Made by a program: the position numbers and the translations under genes. A stretch of DNA of 64,000 nucleotides from Polytrichum commune (taxonomy: Eukaryota > Streptophyta > Polytrichopsida > Polytrichales > Polytrichaceae). A model generated the notes under the pieces. It did not search any database, had not been told where the DNA came from, and worked only from the letters and a program-made list of their open reading frames with translations. The stretch spans positions 19,825,501-19,889,500 of the forward strand of contig OX485805.1 of the NCBI GenBank assembly GCA_950295325.1. Reading direction: 5' to 3'. Shown piece after piece: positions 61,290-64,000 of this stretch. How positions within the stretch are numbered: the stretch's first letter is position 1; the number at the start of each line of letters is the position of its first letter.

Positions 61290-61290
<1 letters not shown>

Positions 61291-61323
61291 GGTTGCGAAC
61301 AACCAAGATGACACAAGCCCATA

Positions 61324-61720
61324 CTACTTAAAATATTATATTTAGTGTCACCAATTCTAGTTGTCTTGCTCAAAACTAATTGTAGATTGCTCGTATACTG
61401 CCACCAACACTAAATGTAAACTAAATATCATTTGTTGTTCCTTGTAAAAAAATTGGACAAATTTTAGATTTATGATACTGCAATTATTGTCACTTATTAA
61501 GTGATATTTCATCCAAATTTCAATTATCCACGACAATGTTTCATAATATAAATGTGTAGGATGTAGAATATACCAAACTTTGTAAGTATTTCATTACATA
61601 AATGTAAGTTGGGATGACAATACTTGTACACTTATTATTCATAAGAAGTGTTAGTAGGAAAGTTACCATTGGCAATGACATAAAATAGCATACGATGCAA
61701 AATATAATATTTTACTGTAA
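61324..61720. mobile_element. CTACACTAAAT-ended MITE family B, copy 3 (inverted)
   Basis: Reverse-orientation relative of 12076-12481 and 15033-15415 ('gtcaccaattcta', 'ccttgtaaaaaaattgg', 'cacttattaagtgatatttcatcc', 'attcataagaagtgtta'). The ends are decayed, and about 70 bp near 61550-61625 differs from the other copies. Confidence 0.75.
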
Positions 61721-62743
61721 TGTTGTTATACATGGGCATAGCCCCTTCTTACCTGGCAACGAGGTAGATGGGTCTTAATTAAGGGGCTCATTTTCTTAAT
61801 CGGACCCCTAGATTTGATTGGTATGTGGTTTTTTGAGGATCAAGGAGCAAACATCATAAAGAAACATGCTTAAAAGAGGTTGGATTATGTCTTCAAATAT
61901 TAATAACTACTCTACACTCAATAGTGAACGCAATTGGGAGGGTCTATGCATCCAATTAAGAAATCAACAAAAATGCACTTCCGATAACCATAACTAAATC
62001 AAGGGAAGTCCAATTTTCAATCTGGTTTTGCAAATATTTCAACGTAGATGTGCTAATGCAACACGAGTTTTGTCGTGGAACTCTAAAGAGATAGAAGTTG
62101 GAGAACATGAAAAACGAACCAAATAACACCCACGGACCTTAACAAGTGACGTTCCTCTTTGCTTTTCTTTTCTTTCTTGTCTTCCCCTTTGGTAGAGAGA
62201 CCCAGCTTGTGTTGTTGGCTATTACGATGGATGACTCTCAATGTAACTCAGAGATGCCTGGCCATGGCCTATGACCATCCCGGCTATGGCGATGGCTTTT
62301 GCACTGCGTGACGACGCAGCGACATCATCAAAGAGCAATGGGTATCTCCTACAAGTCGACAATAATCACAGCCGACGTACTACAGTAGCGGTCAACGAGA
62401 TATTAACATCGGTGGACCACAATTACAGTCCTGAGTTCAGAAATGTTAAAACACAATCGACGTGCTTTTGGACCTCTCTCTGTGGCACTATCGGCATTCT
62501 AATGCTCATGGCACCAAGTGCCAGGTGTTGTCACATTTGAGACTCTCGTCAGTTCGACACATGTTCAGCGCTTTGCAGGACCAGAACGAGTTCTGCGACA
62601 ATGCACAATTTTGAGGCAGTCGTATGAAGGGTGTAGAATTTGAGCTTTGAATCGCGAAGTTGTGCATCACACACACACACACTCTCTCTCTCTCTCTTTT
62701 GCTGCTAGATCTCGTGAGTGTTGCGTTGATTTTGAGTTTGGCA
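61721..62743. other. Upstream region of the alditol-oxidase-like gene
   Basis: Spacer then probable promoter and 5' UTR. A compound (CA)n(CT)n repeat at about 62668-62698 lies 45 bp before the preferred start codon and is likely in the leader. No other gene supported. Confidence 0.4.
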
Positions 62744-64000
62744 ATGGCCGAGAAACGGGGGATCCAGACGAACTGGGCGGGCAATCTCATCTACAGCACG
62801 AGTTGCCTCCACGAAGCGAGCTCAGTGGAGGAGATTCGAGCCGTGCTGCAGTCGCAAGAGAAGGTTAAAATCCTAGGGTCACGACACTCTTTCAACTTCA
62901 TCGCTGACAGCTTCCACAACTTGCTTTCGCTGAAGACGTTACATGGGAATGTGTCAATCGACGAAAGTGCGCGCACGGTGACGGTGGATGCTGGCACGAC
63001 GTATGGAGAACTTTGCCCTATCCTGGACCAAAAGGGCTTCGCACTGCACAACCTAGGCTCCCTGCCGCACATCTCGATTGCAGGGGCAATCAGCACCGCA
63101 ACGCACGGGTCAGGTGAGAAGAATGGCAACCTCGCCACCTCCGTCTGCGCTCTGGAGCTTCTCACGGCGGAGGGAGAGCTCGTGAATCTCTCCCGCCAGA
63201 AGGATGAGGAGTCCTTTCGTGGTGCTGTGGTCGGATTAGGTGCCCTCGGCGTCATCACCCGGGTCACACTTGACCTTCAACCGGCCTTCACAATGCGGCA
63301 GTACGTGTACGAGAATCTACCGCTTGCTCAATTGGTGGAAAATTTTGATGCCATTATGTCCTGCGCCTACAGCGTCAGCCTCTTCACGGACTGGCAGAAG
63401 GAGCGCATCAACACAGTCTGGATCAAGAGCCGCATTGGAGATTCAAGGTGACAATTCTTTTTCCTAGAAGAGCGCCTTATTATTAGTCCCATCTATTGCA
63501 TCTAGTAAGAGTTTAAAGTAGCTATTATGTAAAGGCTTGCAACATGTGTAGAGACATGAGGGCAATGAGAGGAATCCAGTGATGACACTATAAGGGCCTA
63601 AATCATAAAAGTTCTGGACCTCCAAACTGAGTTAATGTTTCGAAATTTTATCTTAGGCAAATTTTCTTATCCAGGGGTCACCATCCAGAATCCCCTAGCT
63701 CCTGAGAATTTTTTTGAAGAACTTATCATAAGAAATTCGCTAGAATATCTTATAATAAGAGGACATCCTTCTTATATTTTGAATCCAACTTTAGATTGAC
63801 TTCTTAAGATGTTGACCCTTGCTAATTATACAGGAGTTGCCATCCCGGGATAGGAGATGAGCAAGAATTTACAGCGCCGCAGGAGTTTTTTGGGGCGAAG
63901 CGGGCAGCTAAAGCCCTTAATTTAGTAGATGGCCTGTCACCCCAGAATTGCACCGAGCAAATGGGAGTTCCTGGACCCTGGTACACACGATTGCCACACT
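62744..64000 (+). CDS. Alditol oxidase-like FAD-linked oxidoreductase (5' part, cut by window end)
   Basis: VAO-type flavoenzyme related to bacterial alditol/xylitol oxidases and sugar-lactone oxidases; it would oxidise a polyol or sugar using O2 with a covalently bound FAD. Exon 1 is 62744-63447. Exon 2 starts at 63834 (phase 2) and runs off the window. The protein starts MAEKRGIQTNWAGNLIYSTS. GSRHSFN contains His48, matching the histidine that carries covalent FAD in Streptomyces AldO (His46). The rest of the FAD domain is present: HNLGSLPHISIAGAISTATH then GSGEKNGNLA. AYSVSLFTDWQKE and NCTEQMGVPGPW (exon 2) match the substrate-domain start. An upstream ATG at 62660 would add a hydrophobic leader encoded largely by the microsatellite; I prefer 62744 because it aligns with the family. 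The C-terminal half is outside the window. Confidence 0.88.

Noticed and set aside
61101-61373. ORFs rich in Tyr-Ile on both strands
   Set aside because: Produced by the (AT)n microsatellite.
62660-62743. Upstream ATG giving the alditol oxidase a hydrophobic signal-like leader
   Set aside because: The extra residues are mostly encoded by a (CA)n(CT)n microsatellite, and the ATG at 62744 aligns with the start of related enzymes. Left as an alternative only.

Overview
This window is nuclear DNA of a land plant. The genes have many GT-AG introns, plant-type products (a Polycomb E(z) protein, a chloroplast-type FBPase II, a plant SMO2-type sterol oxidase, SOUL proteins) and long repeat-rich spacers. 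One CLF/SWN-like E(z) gene and a bacterial-type alditol-oxidase-like gene lean towards a bryophyte, lycophyte or other non-flowering lineage. That placement is inference; the species cannot be fixed by reading alone.

Layout. 0-8 kb: a complete 17-exon E(z) histone methyltransferase gene (+). 8-25.5 kb: no gene I can support, but a dense mosaic of MITE-like elements, an LTR remnant with an unusual array of small hairpins, tandem arrays and dispersed repeats. 25.5-29 kb: chloroplast FBPase II (+), preceded by tandem repeats and carrying a tandem duplication across its first splice donor. 30.2-31.6 kb: a three-exon gene of unknown function (+). 32.4-35 kb and 43.4-45.3 kb: two tandem SOUL haem-binding-type genes (-), separated by repeats that include a broken Ty1/copia RNase H. 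47.9-52.1 kb: SMO2 C4-methylsterol oxidase, 7 coding exons (-). 52-62.7 kb: repeats, microsatellites, a 13-unit minisatellite and a 130-bp palindrome. 62.7 kb to the end: the 5' part of an alditol-oxidase-like FAD enzyme (+), cut by the window edge.

The genes belong to unrelated pathways (chromatin silencing, Calvin cycle or gluconeogenic sugar phosphate, haem/tetrapyrrole binding, sterol synthesis, polyol/sugar oxidation) and do not form a cluster. All exon models were built by hand from reading frame, splice sites and remembered family similarity. Each multi-exon model keeps one open frame with compatible intron phases. The most distinctive observations are a possible 36-nt in-frame duplicated exon in the FBPase gene, a repeated hairpin with a conserved AGAC loop and covarying stems inside an LTR, and an insertion flanked by TTA whose empty site is also present in the window.
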